A stretch of DNA of 64,000 bases. Origin: Pantoea sp. SoEX. GTDB taxonomy: Bacteria; Pseudomonadota; Gammaproteobacteria; Enterobacterales; Enterobacteriaceae. The stretch covers positions 248,001 to 312,000 of the forward strand of contig NZ_SZZT01000001.1 in the NCBI RefSeq assembly GCF_009829945.1, given 5' to 3'. Position numbers and translations under genes: made by a program. The notes below the pieces were generated by a model. It made no database searches, was not told the DNA's origin, and saw only the letters and a program-made list of their open reading frames with translations. This document shows, piece by piece, positions 21,078 to 29,994 of this stretch (the stretch's first letter is position 1; every line of letters starts with the position of its first letter).

Positions 21078-23735
21078 ATGAAAAGAATGTTAATTAACGC
21101 AACTCAAGAGGAAGAGTTACGTATTGCTTTAGTTGATGGTCAACATCTTTATGATCTGGATATTGAAAATTCCAGATATGAACAAAAAAAAGCTAATATT
21201 TACAAAGGTAAAATTACACGTATTGAACCTAGCCTAGAAGCTGTATTTATTGATTATGGAGCTAAACGCCATGGTTTCCTTCCCATAAAGGAAATCTCGC
21301 ATGAATATTTTCAAAAATACCAATGCATAGATAATTATAACAATAATAAAAATATATTACAAGAAGGTCAAGAATTAATAGTTCAAGTTGCAAAAGAAGA
21401 AAGAGGTACTAAAGGAGCTGCTTTAACAACTTTTATATCTTTAGCGGGATGTTATTTAGTTTTAATGCCTAATAATCCCCGCACTGCTGGTATTTCCCGT
21501 CGTATCGAAGGAGATGATCGACTTGAGATAAAAGAAATTCTGTCATCACTGGAAATTCCTGAAGGTATGGGTATAATAATTCGTACAGCAGGTTTAGGTA
21601 AATCAGCAGAATTATTACAATGGGATCTAAGTGCTCGTATTAAGCACTGGCTTACAATTAAAAAAATATCAGATAATAAAAAAGCACCATTTTTAATTTA
21701 TCAAGAAAGTAATGCTATAGTGAGAGCTTTTCGTGATTATTTACGTCACGATATAAGTGAAATATTAATTGATAATCTAACAGTTTTAAATTCAGCACGA
21801 AAACATATTAATAATATGGGTAGATCAGATTTTATCAGTAAAGTTAAATATTATAATAGTTATATTCCATTATTTAGTTATTATCAGATTGAATCACAAA
21901 TAGAATCAGCTTTCCAGCGTAAAGTTTCTTTACCTTCAGGTGGATCTATTATTATCGACACTACTGAAGCATTAACTGCAATTGATATTAATTCCGCACG
22001 TTCTATTAAAGGTACAGATATTGAAACTACTGCTTTAAGTACTAATCTTGAAGCAGCTGAAGAAATTGCCAGACAGATTCGTTTACGAGATTTAGGTGGT
22101 TTAATTGTCATTGATTTTATTGATATGATTGCTATTGGCAATCAACAGATAGTAGAATACCGTTTACGAGAAGAAACAGGTAAAGATCGAGCACGTGTAC
22201 AAATTGGTAATATTTCGTGCTTTGGGTTATTAGAGATGTCTAGGCAAAGATTAAGTCCCTCATTAGGAGAATCTAGTCACTATTCATGTCCACACTGTAA
22301 TGGTACTGGAATAATTCGTGATAATGAGTCACTTTCTTTATCTATTTTACGACTAATTGAAGAAGAAGCCGGCAAGTATCATACTAAAGAAGTACATGCT
22401 ATAGTTCCGGTACAAGTAGCTTCATATTTACTAAATGAAAAAAGAAATGCAGTTAATGCTATTGAGAAACGTCAAAATGGAGTTAAAATATCTATAATTC
22501 CTAGTCTTAGGTTAAAAAATCCAAATTATTCTATTTTGCGAGTAAAAAAAGGGGAGGAAACCAAAATATTAAGATATCACTTAGCTAAATTTAATGAAAC
22601 ACCTATATTTAAATCAAATAAAGAAAATGATGTTCCTAGCTATCGTTTAGACCAATATAGTTTAAAAAATTTTCCTATATATAATAATTCATCAATATCA
22701 TCTATAGAAAAGATGTCAAATCAATCAACAGTTAAATCAAAGATAAAATCATTAATAAATGGATATGAATTAATAAATAACAATTTTTTTAGTCGAATGA
22801 TACTCAACTTAAAAAAATTGTTTATTAATGAAACATCTTCATTAATAAAAGAAAATGTTGTTAATCAAACTAAAAATTATGATAGGTCTTCTAAAGATAT
22901 AATTAATAATATTAAACAAAGAAAATATTATAAAAAAGAAATTAATCAAATTGATTTTAGCGTTAAACAGACAATATTAGAAGTTAAAGATAAGGAATTA
23001 CAGATATTACCACCAGTTAACAAACAAAGAAAAAACAATAAAATTTCATACAATACTATTGAAAATAATTTAAAAAATAATAACCTTGATAGTAATATAA
23101 ATTCAATTAAAAATTCACACAATATAAAGTATCCAATAAATTATGTAAATAAGAATAATAATTTTTCTGAATTTCAGAATATAGATAATTCTTTAATTCC
23201 TATTAAATTACGTTCTAATGAAATAAAATCATCATCTGATGATAGTGAAAGATTTGTTACAAATTATACTACTAGTGAATTTTATGTAACAAAAATATCT
23301 AAAAAAGAGTGGAATTATAAATCTAATAAATATTTATCACATAAAAAGATACAAAGTGATTCTAATACATTAAAAAAATTGTCTGACATAAAAAGTAAAC
23401 CAAATAATGAAAAGAATAAGAAAATAAATAATTTTATTAACTCATCTTTTTCTATAGTAACTTCTCTTAAAATGAATCGTAATACTATAGAAAATAATTC
23501 ATTAACATATACTAATAAAAGTAATATTTCAGTAAAAGCAATTTCAAAAAAAAGAAAACGTTGGAAATATTTTGCTTCAGCGCCAATGACTAAAGTTCCA
23601 ATTCCTGTTTGGCAACCTGATCCAATTCGTCTTAGTAATTGGGTGAGACCTAGATTTAGATTTCATGGGAAAGGTTCAGCAGGAGGTCACAGTGCAACTC
23701 ATAAAGTTACAGTTCCAGCCACTAAACATCAATAA
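21078..23735 (+). CDS. rne: Ribonuclease E with shortened scaffold
   Basis: RNase E is the essential endoribonuclease for mRNA decay and rRNA/tRNA processing. The first ~520 residues follow E. coli very closely: S1 domain, 5'-sensor region, the two catalytic aspartate segments ([10 protein letters not shown] and IVIDFIDM) and the Zn-link cysteines in SCPHCNGTG. The remaining ~360 residues are a low-complexity Asn/Lys/Ser-rich linker. It contains an amphipathic stretch, [19 protein letters not shown], resembling the membrane-targeting helix, and ends in a conserved ~60-residue tail (from [20 protein letters not shown] to TKHQ) matching the E. coli PNPase-binding end. Total 885 residues against 1061. 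Arginine-rich RNA-binding and enolase-binding segments are not recognisable. Confidence 0.97.
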   Translation: MKRMLINATQEEELRIALVDGQHLYDLDIENSRYEQKKANIYKGKITRIEPSLEAVFIDYGAKRHGFLPIKEISHEYFQKYQCIDNYNNNKNILQEGQELIVQVAKEERGTKGAALTTFISLAGCYLVLMPNNPRTAGISRRIEGDDRLEIKEILSSLEIPEGMGIIIRTAGLGKSAELLQWDLSARIKHWLTIKKISDNKKAPFLIYQESNAIVRAFRDYLRHDISEILIDNLTVLNSARKHINNMGRSDFISKVKYYNSYIPLFSYYQIESQIESAFQRKVSLPSGGSIIIDTTEALTAIDINSARSIKGTDIETTALSTNLEAAEEIARQIRLRDLGGLIVIDFIDMIAIGNQQIVEYRLREETGKDRARVQIGNISCFGLLEMSRQRLSPSLGESSHYSCPHCNGTGIIRDNESLSLSILRLIEEEAGKYHTKEVHAIVPVQVASYLLNEKRNAVNAIEKRQNGVKISIIPSLRLKNPNYSILRVKKGEETKILRYHLAKFNETPIFKSNKENDVPSYRLDQYSLKNFPIYNNSSISSIEKMSNQSTVKSKIKSLINGYELINNNFFSRMILNLKKLFINETSSLIKENVVNQTKNYDRSSKDIINNIKQRKYYKKEINQIDFSVKQTILEVKDKELQILPPVNKQRKNNKISYNTIENNLKNNNLDSNINSIKNSHNIKYPINYVNKNNNFSEFQNIDNSLIPIKLRSNEIKSSSDDSERFVTNYTTSEFYVTKISKKEWNYKSNKYLSHKKIQSDSNTLKKLSDIKSKPNNEKNKKINNFINSSFSIVTSLKMNRNTIENNSLTYTNKSNISVKAISKKRKRWKYFASAPMTKVPIPVWQPDPIRLSNWVRPRFRFHGKGSAGGHSATHKVTVPATKHQ

Positions 23736-23749
23736 ATCAAATACCCATT

Positions 23750-23788
23750 TTTAAACACAATTTAATAATTAAAACGATTGTGTTTAAA
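23750..23788. terminator. Bidirectional terminator between rne and murJ
   Basis: A 12-bp perfect stem (TTTAAACACAAT with its complement) around a 15-base loop stands between the convergent rne and murJ genes. A- and T-rich flanks on both sides let it work in both directions. Confidence 0.75.
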
Positions 23789-23827
23789 TAATTTTATATA
23801 GTATTTTTAAAAATTCATTGTGTTATT

Positions 23828-25402
23828 TTACTTAATTAAAATATTTTTATTAAACTGATAAGAAAAATCTTTTATTTTGAAACCAAAAATTTTTAATGCT
23901 AATGAATAAACAAATATTCCTATTCCACAAATAAATGATAATCTTAATATACGTTCTATCATTATTACCTCTTCCCATTTATTTATGTATTTTAGTATAA
24001 TCAGCAAAACTATTGCCATTACTGATGTTGCTATTATAATTTGTACTAAATATTTCAACCATTCTTGATCTAATTTAAAAATTTGTTTTTTAACTAATTT
24101 ATAGAAAAGTAAATATGCGTTTAAAATTCCAGATATACTGATAGATAAAGCTAAACAAATATGTTTTAGTGAATGGAAAAATAATAAATTAATTATTTGT
24201 GTTACAATTAAGGTAATAAAAGCAATTTTAACTGGGGTCTTCATATCATTACTAGCATAAAAACCAATAACTAAAACCTTTACACTCATTAACCCAATTA
24301 AACCGATAGAATATGTAATTAAAGCATATTGGGTCATGATAGTATCATAATGAGTAAATTTACCATATTCAAATAATGTAATAACTATTGGTTTAGATAA
24401 AATTATTAAACCTATAGTGCTAGGAATAGAGAGTAAAAAACATATTTTTAAACCCCAGTTTATTAAACGTGAATACTCATCATAATTGTTATCATTCAAA
24501 CTTTTTGATAGTGAAGGCAAAATAATTGTACTTAATGCTACACTTAATACTCCAATAGGAAATTCTACTAATCTATTAGAAAAATATAACCAAGATAAAG
24601 ATCCAAAAGTTAAAAATGAAGTAAAAATATTATTAATTATTGAAGAAATTTGACTAACCGACATTCCAATAACCGCAGGTCCCATCCTTCTTATTACTAA
24701 TAAAACAGCAGGGTTATTAAAAATAAATTTTGGGAAAACTAATAAATTAATTTTCCATAAACAATGCAATTGAATACAAATTTGCATTACTCCACCAACA
24801 ATTACACCCCAACCTAATACCAGGATATGTGGATTGAAATAACTATGAAAAAATAATATAAATAATATGATAGTAATATTAAATAGGATAGGAGTACAGG
24901 CAGGAATTAAAAAATAATCATAAGTATTTAATATGACGCCTACTAAAGATGCTAAAGAAATTAATAAAATATAAGGTAGCATAATACGTAATAAATGAGT
25001 GGAAACATTAAATAAATAAGTATTTCTGATGAATCCGGGAGCTACTATTAAAGTTAATTTAGGAGCTATTATAAGACCAAAAATTATAATACATGTTATT
25101 ACTATTATTAGTAAACCAAATATATATGATATAAATAATTTTATATTTTCATTATTTATGTTTTTATTATCTATCTTTGTTTTTTTTATTTGTTCTATAA
25201 AAACTGGTATAAAAGCTTGAGAAAAAGCACCTTCAGCAAATATACGTCTTAAAAGATTAGGTAATTTAAAAGCCATAAAAAAAGCATCTGTAAACATTCC
25301 AGCACCAAAATATTGTGCAATAATCAAATCTCTTATAAAACCTAATATTCGAGATATTAATGTTAAAAAACTAACTGTAGTTAAAGATTTCAATAAATTC
25401 AT
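23828..25402 (-). CDS. murJ: Lipid II flippase MurJ
   Basis: MurJ flips lipid II across the inner membrane for peptidoglycan synthesis. The 524-residue protein has about 14 hydrophobic segments. It has the conserved N-terminal stretch FIRDLIIAQYFGAG followed by DAFFMAFKLPNLLRR and GAFSQAFIPV, which holds the essential arginines. Length is close to E. coli (511). Together with DacC it shows that this cell still makes a wall. It converges on rne as part of a shuffled gene order. Confidence 0.95.
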   Translation of the reverse strand: MNLLKSLTTVSFLTLISRILGFIRDLIIAQYFGAGMFTDAFFMAFKLPNLLRRIFAEGAFSQAFIPVFIEQIKKTKIDNKNINNENIKLFISYIFGLLIIVITCIIIFGLIIAPKLTLIVAPGFIRNTYLFNVSTHLLRIMLPYILLISLASLVGVILNTYDYFLIPACTPILFNITIILFILFFHSYFNPHILVLGWGVIVGGVMQICIQLHCLWKINLLVFPKFIFNNPAVLLVIRRMGPAVIGMSVSQISSIINNIFTSFLTFGSLSWLYFSNRLVEFPIGVLSVALSTIILPSLSKSLNDNNYDEYSRLINWGLKICFLLSIPSTIGLIILSKPIVITLFEYGKFTHYDTIMTQYALITYSIGLIGLMSVKVLVIGFYASNDMKTPVKIAFITLIVTQIINLLFFHSLKHICLALSISISGILNAYLLFYKLVKKQIFKLDQEWLKYLVQIIIATSVMAIVLLIILKYINKWEEVIMIERILRLSFICGIGIFVYSLALKIFGFKIKDFSYQFNKNILIK

Positions 25403-25666
25403 ATTTCAATAATCCTAAAAGCCATATACTTTCATAAAATAGCTTACTATACATACAGTAAGAAAATTATTTTATTAAAAGATAACACATATTATTAACT
25501 AAAATATAAATTAATGATATTATAATCAATTTAAATTATATATTTATCAATTGCATATAATAAATAATTTTGATATATCGTTTCAATATGTTAATATACT
25601 TTCGTGATATATTGAAAATATTTTATATTTAACATTAAAAATTATAACAATAGAGAATGAATAATA

Positions 25667-26713
25667 ATGGTTAAACAGCTAGATAAAATTGTTATAAGAC
25701 GTCCAGACGATTGGCATTTACATTTACGTGATGGCAACTTACTAAAGTTAGTCTTGCCTTATAGTAGTTCCATATATAACCGTGCTATAGTAATGCCAAA
25801 TTTAATTTCACCAATAATAGATATAAAATCTGCAACACACTATCGTAATTTTATTTTATCAAATATACCACAAGGTCATATATTTACACCCTTAATGACA
25901 TGCTATTTAACTGAATACTCAAATCCTAATGAAATAGAAGAAGGTTTTAATTCTGGTATATTCACCGCTGTTAAAATATACCCTGCATTTTCTACAACAA
26001 ATTCTTTTTATGGTATTAATAATATAAAAAATATTAATAAAGTATTAGAACGTCTTCAAAAAATACAAATGCCTCTATCAATGCATTGTGAAGTAACTGA
26101 TATTAATATTGATATATTTGATAGAGAAGCACGTTTTATAGAAGACATAATACATCCTTTACGCAATAAATTTCCAGAACTAAAAATAATTATGGAACAC
26201 ATATCCACCAAAGAAGCTGTAGAATACGTAGAGTCTTCTGATGATAAAGTTGGAGCTACAATTACACCTCACCATTTGATTTTAAATAGAAATGATCTAC
26301 TAGTAAATGGAATTAAACCTCACTTTTATTGTTTTCCTATTATTAAAAGTAAAATACATCAAACAGCCTTACGTAAAGCTATCTCTAATGGTAGTTCAAA
26401 GTTTTTCTTAGGTACAGATAGTGCTCCACATTTTGCTTATAGAAAAGAAAGTAGTTGTGGATGTGCGGGAATATTTAATACTCCTACTGCTTTGTCAATA
26501 TATGCTACTGTATTTGAAGAGTTAAATGCTATTAGATATTTTGAATCCTTTTGTTCTGAAAATGGACCACGTTTCTATAATTTACCTATAAATGAAGATA
26601 AAATCACTTTAATACGAAGACCTTGGAAAATAAAAAACATTATTAATTCTTCTACATATTCTTTAGTGACTTTCCTTGAAGGAAGAACTTTAAACTGGTT
26701 TGTTAAAAATTAA
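25667..26713 (+). CDS. pyrC: Dihydroorotase
   Basis: PyrC closes the dihydroorotate ring in pyrimidine synthesis. The 348-residue class II dihydroorotase has zinc ligands His17 and His19 in WHLHLRDG and the carboxylated lysine in FTAVKIYP. A second histidine cluster lies in MEHISTKEAV and TITPHHL, and the catalytic aspartate in FFLGTDSAPH. Length equals E. coli. With PyrD in this window, the de novo pyrimidine pathway appears to be kept. The 264-base upstream gap shows no clear promoter. Confidence 0.97.
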   Translation: MVKQLDKIVIRRPDDWHLHLRDGNLLKLVLPYSSSIYNRAIVMPNLISPIIDIKSATHYRNFILSNIPQGHIFTPLMTCYLTEYSNPNEIEEGFNSGIFTAVKIYPAFSTTNSFYGINNIKNINKVLERLQKIQMPLSMHCEVTDINIDIFDREARFIEDIIHPLRNKFPELKIIMEHISTKEAVEYVESSDDKVGATITPHHLILNRNDLLVNGIKPHFYCFPIIKSKIHQTALRKAISNGSSKFFLGTDSAPHFAYRKESSCGCAGIFNTPTALSIYATVFEELNAIRYFESFCSENGPRFYNLPINEDKITLIRRPWKIKNIINSSTYSLVTFLEGRTLNWFVKN

Positions 26714-26752
26714 TATTAATGATAATTTAAATATTTTTTAAGCTAGAGCAAA

Positions 26753-27694
26753 TTATTTAATTAAATGATTTTGACACTTCAAACTACAACATTTACTAAA
26801 TTTAGTTCTACAATACGCACACTGTATAAATAACTTATGACAACTATCATTGGCACAATTTACGTAAAAATCATTAGGTTCTTTACATTGATGACAATAT
26901 GATAAAATATCTTTAGAAACTGTTTCACTCATACGTTGATCAAAAACAAAATTTTTACCTTTAAACATGATTGGTAAATTTTTTTTACGAGCATAATTAA
27001 CATATTCAATAATTCCGCCTCTGATTTGATAAACTTGTTTGAATCCATTGTATATCATCCACGCACTAGCTTTTTCACATCTAATACCCCCAGTACAATA
27101 TAAAACAATTTTTTCGTTTTTATAATTTTTTAAAATTTCTATAACTTTATGTAATTGCTCACGAAAAGTATTGTAAGGTATTTTAATAGCTGTTTCAAAA
27201 TGTCCAATTTCGTATTCATAACTATTACGTATATCAACTATTGTAACTTCAGGATCATTTATCATTTCATTAACTTCTTCTACTTCTACATAAGTACCAA
27301 CTTTACTAATATTAAAAATATTATCTTTTAGTCCGTCAGAAACAATACGATCTCTCACTTTAATACGAAGAGCCCAAAAAGATTTAGAATTGTTATCTAA
27401 AGATATATTCATATGTAAATTATTTAAACTAGTATCTAAATTATATATAAAAAACTTCATTTCTTTATATAGAAAATCAGGCACACTAACTTGAGCATTA
27501 ATTCCTTCATGAGAAACATAAATGCGACCAAATACTTTTAAAGTATTAAGATGATAATATAATTTATCTCGAAAATTTTTTGGGTTATTAATAGAAAAGT
27601 ACTTATAAAAAGACACGGTTATACGCGAGATATTTTCAGAAAATAGACGTAATCTTAGTTCTTTATTTGAAATGCGATTGTGAAGCACTGCCAT
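26753..27694 (-). CDS. trhO: tRNA uridine(34) hydroxylase TrhO
   Basis: TrhO (YceA) hydroxylates U34 of several tRNAs on the way to 5-methoxy- or 5-carboxymethoxyuridine. The 313-residue protein from the ATG at 27694 begins MAVLHNRISN, as in E. coli; an earlier in-frame ATG at 27718 is not supported by homology. It has an N-terminal acylphosphatase-like part, a rhodanese domain with cysteine in VLYCTGGIRCEKASAWM, and a C-terminal cysteine-rich zinc-like region (CHQC, CHKL, CAYC). About 30 residues of the E. coli C-terminal tail are missing. Confidence 0.95.
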   Translation of the reverse strand: MAVLHNRISNKELRLRLFSENISRITVSFYKYFSINNPKNFRDKLYYHLNTLKVFGRIYVSHEGINAQVSVPDFLYKEMKFFIYNLDTSLNNLHMNISLDNNSKSFWALRIKVRDRIVSDGLKDNIFNISKVGTYVEVEEVNEMINDPEVTIVDIRNSYEYEIGHFETAIKIPYNTFREQLHKVIEILKNYKNEKIVLYCTGGIRCEKASAWMIYNGFKQVYQIRGGIIEYVNYARKKNLPIMFKGKNFVFDQRMSETVSKDILSYCHQCKEPNDFYVNCANDSCHKLFIQCAYCRTKFSKCCSLKCQNHLIK

Positions 27695-28060
27695 AATATT
27701 GATGGTCCTAATTTTCATATATAAAACATATAATTATATTTTATATTTATCTTTATTCACAATTACAAATTAAACTTATAAAAATTATCCTGTTAACAAA
27801 TTTAAAGAACAACGAAAAATATTGTTATAAATATAAATTTATATATTTAACAGAAAACTTTGCATCTTCTAATATCAATAAAAAAGATAAACTAGATAAT
27901 AAATAATTATTGAAAATAAAATATAAAAATAAATATAGTAATCTATTTATTCATAATACATTATGAAATTTTCCACTAAAAATAAAAAATATTACTATAT
28001 TAAATATTTAAAATAAATATAATATTAATTATGTAATTAAGTGCTGTAATAAAGAAAAAT
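27695..28060. other. Spacer between trhO and tRNA-Leu
   Basis: These 366 bases hold no gene and no clear structure. They lie downstream of the leftward tRNA pair and upstream of leftward trhO, so the trhO promoter is expected near 27720-27780. Confidence 0.5.
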
Positions 28061-28147
28061 TGGTGCCCAGGGCGGGACTTGAACCCGCATAGCAATAAAG
28101 CCGAGGGATTTTAAGTCCCTTGTGTATACCAATTTCACCACCTGGGC
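28061..28147 (-). tRNA. leuZ: tRNA-Leu (anticodon UAA)
   Basis: This is an 87-base class II tRNA. The acceptor stem is GCCCAGG/CCTGGGC, the anticodon loop CTTAAAA gives UAA, the long variable arm is present and the T loop is TTCAAGT. The 3' CCA is encoded. It matches E. coli leuZ in length, in sequence, and in its place next to tRNA-Cys and pgsA. Confidence 0.97.
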
Positions 28148-28155
28148 CTGCGAAA

Positions 28156-28229
28156 TGGAGGCGCGTCCCGGAATCGAACCGGGATTAGCGGATTTGCAGT
28201 CCGCTGCATGGCCATTCTGCTAACGCGCC
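28156..28229 (-). tRNA. cysT: tRNA-Cys (anticodon GCA)
   Basis: This is a 74-base tRNA with acceptor stem GGCGCGT/ACGCGCC, anticodon loop with GCA, T loop TTCGATT and an encoded CCA. It sits 8 bases before tRNA-Leu and is probably processed from the same transcript. glyW, which precedes it in E. coli, is not present between it and pgsA. Confidence 0.97.
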
Positions 28230-28313
28230 TTAAATATACTAAATATTTTATTAATTTATTCAGTTATCTTTAGTTTGTATAAACAACCATAATACTACTT
28301 TAATATAAGTAGT

Positions 28314-28355
28314 CAATAGAACAAGAAATAAAATTATTTATTTCTTGTTCTATTG
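28314..28355 (-). terminator. 19-bp perfect hairpin at the pgsA end
   Basis: A perfect 19-bp stem (CAATAGAACAAGAAATAAA with its complement) surrounds a 4-base loop. Its 5' arm on the minus strand begins in the last codons of pgsA and includes the TAG stop. It is placed to terminate pgsA before the tRNA pair, though no clean T-run follows; the T-rich part lies within the stem. Confidence 0.7.
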
Positions 28356-28916
28356 AAAATAATTATTTCTTGATAAATTACACTGGAATATCCTGATATA
28401 TAATATCATTGACCACAATGTTAAAATTACCGCTATATATAATGCTATTATTCCTATGTTTATTACTATATCATTAGGATGCCATATAAGTGCAGTTAAA
28501 GAAAACATTTGCATGGCAGTTTTTGTCTTGCTTATCCATAATGTTTTACTGACGTTAATATTTCCCTTGATACTAAAAATTAACTGACGTAAAGCTGAAA
28601 TAACTATTTCTCTTGATATTATTATTATACTAGGTATAGTTACCCAATAAACATGAAAATACTCACATACTAAAACTAAAGCTACTGCTACCATTACTTT
28701 ATCTACTAATGGGTCTAAAAATTCACCAAAATTTGTAGTTTTATTCCAACGACGTGCTAAAAATCCATCCATGAAGTCAGTAACAGCAGCGAGTAAAAAA
28801 ATTAGTAAACTTATAATGGATGAATAAATAAACGGTGCATAAAAAGATACTATAAAACAGGGAACAAGAAACAATCTAAATGTTGTTAGAATATTAGGCA
28901 TATTAGAAAAATACAT
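28350..28916 (-). CDS. pgsA: CDP-diacylglycerol-glycerol-3-phosphate 3-phosphatidyltransferase
   Basis: PgsA makes phosphatidylglycerolphosphate, the precursor of phosphatidylglycerol, in the inner membrane. The CDP-alcohol phosphotransferase motif (DG-x2-AR-x8-G-x3-D-x3-D) is complete in MDGFLARRWNKTTNFGEFLD plus PLVDK. The ATG at 28916 gives MYFSNMPNILTTFRLF, aligning with E. coli MQFNIPTLLTLFR, and a protein of 188 residues (182 in E. coli). A longer in-frame start at 28991 would run through tRNA-Ser and is rejected. No good ribosome binding site is seen. At least three hydrophobic segments follow the motif. Confidence 0.94.
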   Translation of the reverse strand: MYFSNMPNILTTFRLFLVPCFIVSFYAPFIYSSIISLLIFLLAAVTDFMDGFLARRWNKTTNFGEFLDPLVDKVMVAVALVLVCEYFHVYWVTIPSIIIISREIVISALRQLIFSIKGNINVSKTLWISKTKTAMQMFSLTALIWHPNDIVINIGIIALYIAVILTLWSMILYIRIFQCNLSRNNYFQ

Positions 28917-28966
28917 GTATTTGTAACTATAATTTTTTAATGACAACATAATAACTAAATTACTTA

Positions 28967-29053
28967 CGGAGGAGGAGAGATTCGAACTCACGGATAGTTT
29001 TACCTATCGACGGTTTTCAAGACCGTTGCCTTAAACCACTCGGCCACTCCTCC
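28967..29053 (-). tRNA. serT: tRNA-Ser (anticodon UGA), CCA not encoded
   Basis: This is an 87-base class II tRNA from the acceptor stem to the discriminator G. The acceptor stem is GGAGGAG/CTCCTCC and the anticodon loop CTTGAAA gives UGA. The variable arm is GATAG/CTATC and the T loop is TTCGAAT. The discriminator is followed by TAA, not CCA, unlike the two other tRNAs here. The T stem GTGAG/CTCTC has one T-T mismatch. It should still be functional if a CCA-adding enzyme is present. It matches E. coli serT. Confidence 0.95.
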
Positions 29054-29243
29054 ATGTTATATAAAATGAAATTGATAATTATTGTAAATACTTTTATTAA
29101 TAATGTAAAGTAAATATATCAATTATTTATTGATAGTTAATTAATTATTAAAAAATATTAATTTAAAATTATAAAAAATTTTTTCTCTTTAAAGGAGATA
29201 TTTTCATAATATTGAAAATCGTATATAATAAAATATATATTTT

Positions 29244-29310
29244 AATTTTTTTATGTTAGTGTAATTTAATATAATTTTTTTATGTTAGTGTAATTTAATA
29301 TAATTTTTTT
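29244..29310 (+). repeat. 29-bp tandem repeat (2.3 copies) before tusE
   Basis: Two identical 29-bp units lie at 29244-29272 and 29273-29301, followed by 9 bases of a third. Each unit starts AATTTTTTTATGTTAGTG. The junctions create TATAAT at 29270-29275 and again at 29299-29304. The second hexamer is placed about 20 bases before the tusE start region, so the repeat may carry a doubled promoter. Confidence 0.9.
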
Positions 29311-29326
29311 AAAAAAAGGATAGGTT

Positions 29327-29659
29327 GTGATTTTAGATGATAAAATTGTTGAATTAAATTCTGATGGATATTTAAAGAATATTGATGATTGGAGTGAAGA
29401 TATTGCTATAAAAATCGCAAAATATGAAAACATTTCTATGTCCATAGAACATTGGCATGTGATACGATTGATTCGTTCTTTTTATTTAAAATATAACATT
29501 TCTCCTACAATGCGTATGTTGATTAAGTATATTGCTGATCATCAAGATAAAAAATTACAACTAAATAGTAGCGCTTATTTATTTCGTCTATTTCCAAAAG
29601 GAATTTTAAAGCAAGCTACTAGGATAGCAGGTATTCCAAAACCAAATCAGTGTCTTTAG
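29327..29659 (+). CDS. tusE: Sulfurtransferase TusE
   Basis: TusE is the last carrier of the sulfur relay and hands persulfide to MnmA bound to tRNA. The 110-residue protein aligns end to end with E. coli TusE (109), including the EHW(H)VIRLIRSFYLKYN helix region, RLFPKGILKQATRIAG and the active C-terminal cysteine in IPKPNQCL. The start is GTG at 29327 with AAAGGA and TAGG just upstream. In E. coli it lies near serT and ompA; yccA, hspQ and other genes of that region are gone. Confidence 0.95.
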   Translation: MILDDKIVELNSDGYLKNIDDWSEDIAIKIAKYENISMSIEHWHVIRLIRSFYLKYNISPTMRMLIKYIADHQDKKLQLNSSAYLFRLFPKGILKQATRIAGIPKPNQCL

Positions 29660-29994
29660 AAAAATTTATTATCTAAGAAAATACTTAATATATTATTTTT
29701 CTAATTATTAGTTAAAATCTAAATATATAACAAAAAATTAAATCTGTAGCTAATTATGCATTTATAAATATATTTATGCTATAATATGAATAAAACATTA
29801 AATTATATAACTGTTTATTATATCATAAAATTCTATATAAAGCTAGTTGATTAAAATAAGCTAGAAAAGTAATTTACAACAATATTTTTTACTGATCAAA
29901 CACCTCAAAAATGTTATTTTTAATATTTTAAATTGAAATCATATAATTTAGTTAACTTCTTCATTTCTCATTTTGAAAAAGAAAGAGGTAAAAA
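29660..29994. other. ompA upstream region
   Basis: These 335 bases hold no gene. The region should contain the ompA promoter and leader. sulA and sxy, neighbours of ompA in E. coli, are absent. The leader near 29955-29994 ends in AAAGAAAGAGG, a good ribosome binding site. The stabilising hairpin known from the E. coli ompA leader was not recognised by eye. Confidence 0.5.

Noticed and set aside
28917-28991. A 25-residue N-terminal extension of PgsA
   Set aside because: The extension is translated from spacer and the 3' end of tRNA-Ser; the internal ATG at 28916 aligns with the E. coli start.
29244-29310. Possible CRISPR remnant (29-bp repeat)
   Set aside because: The copies are directly adjacent with no spacers, and there are no cas genes; it is a simple tandem duplication.
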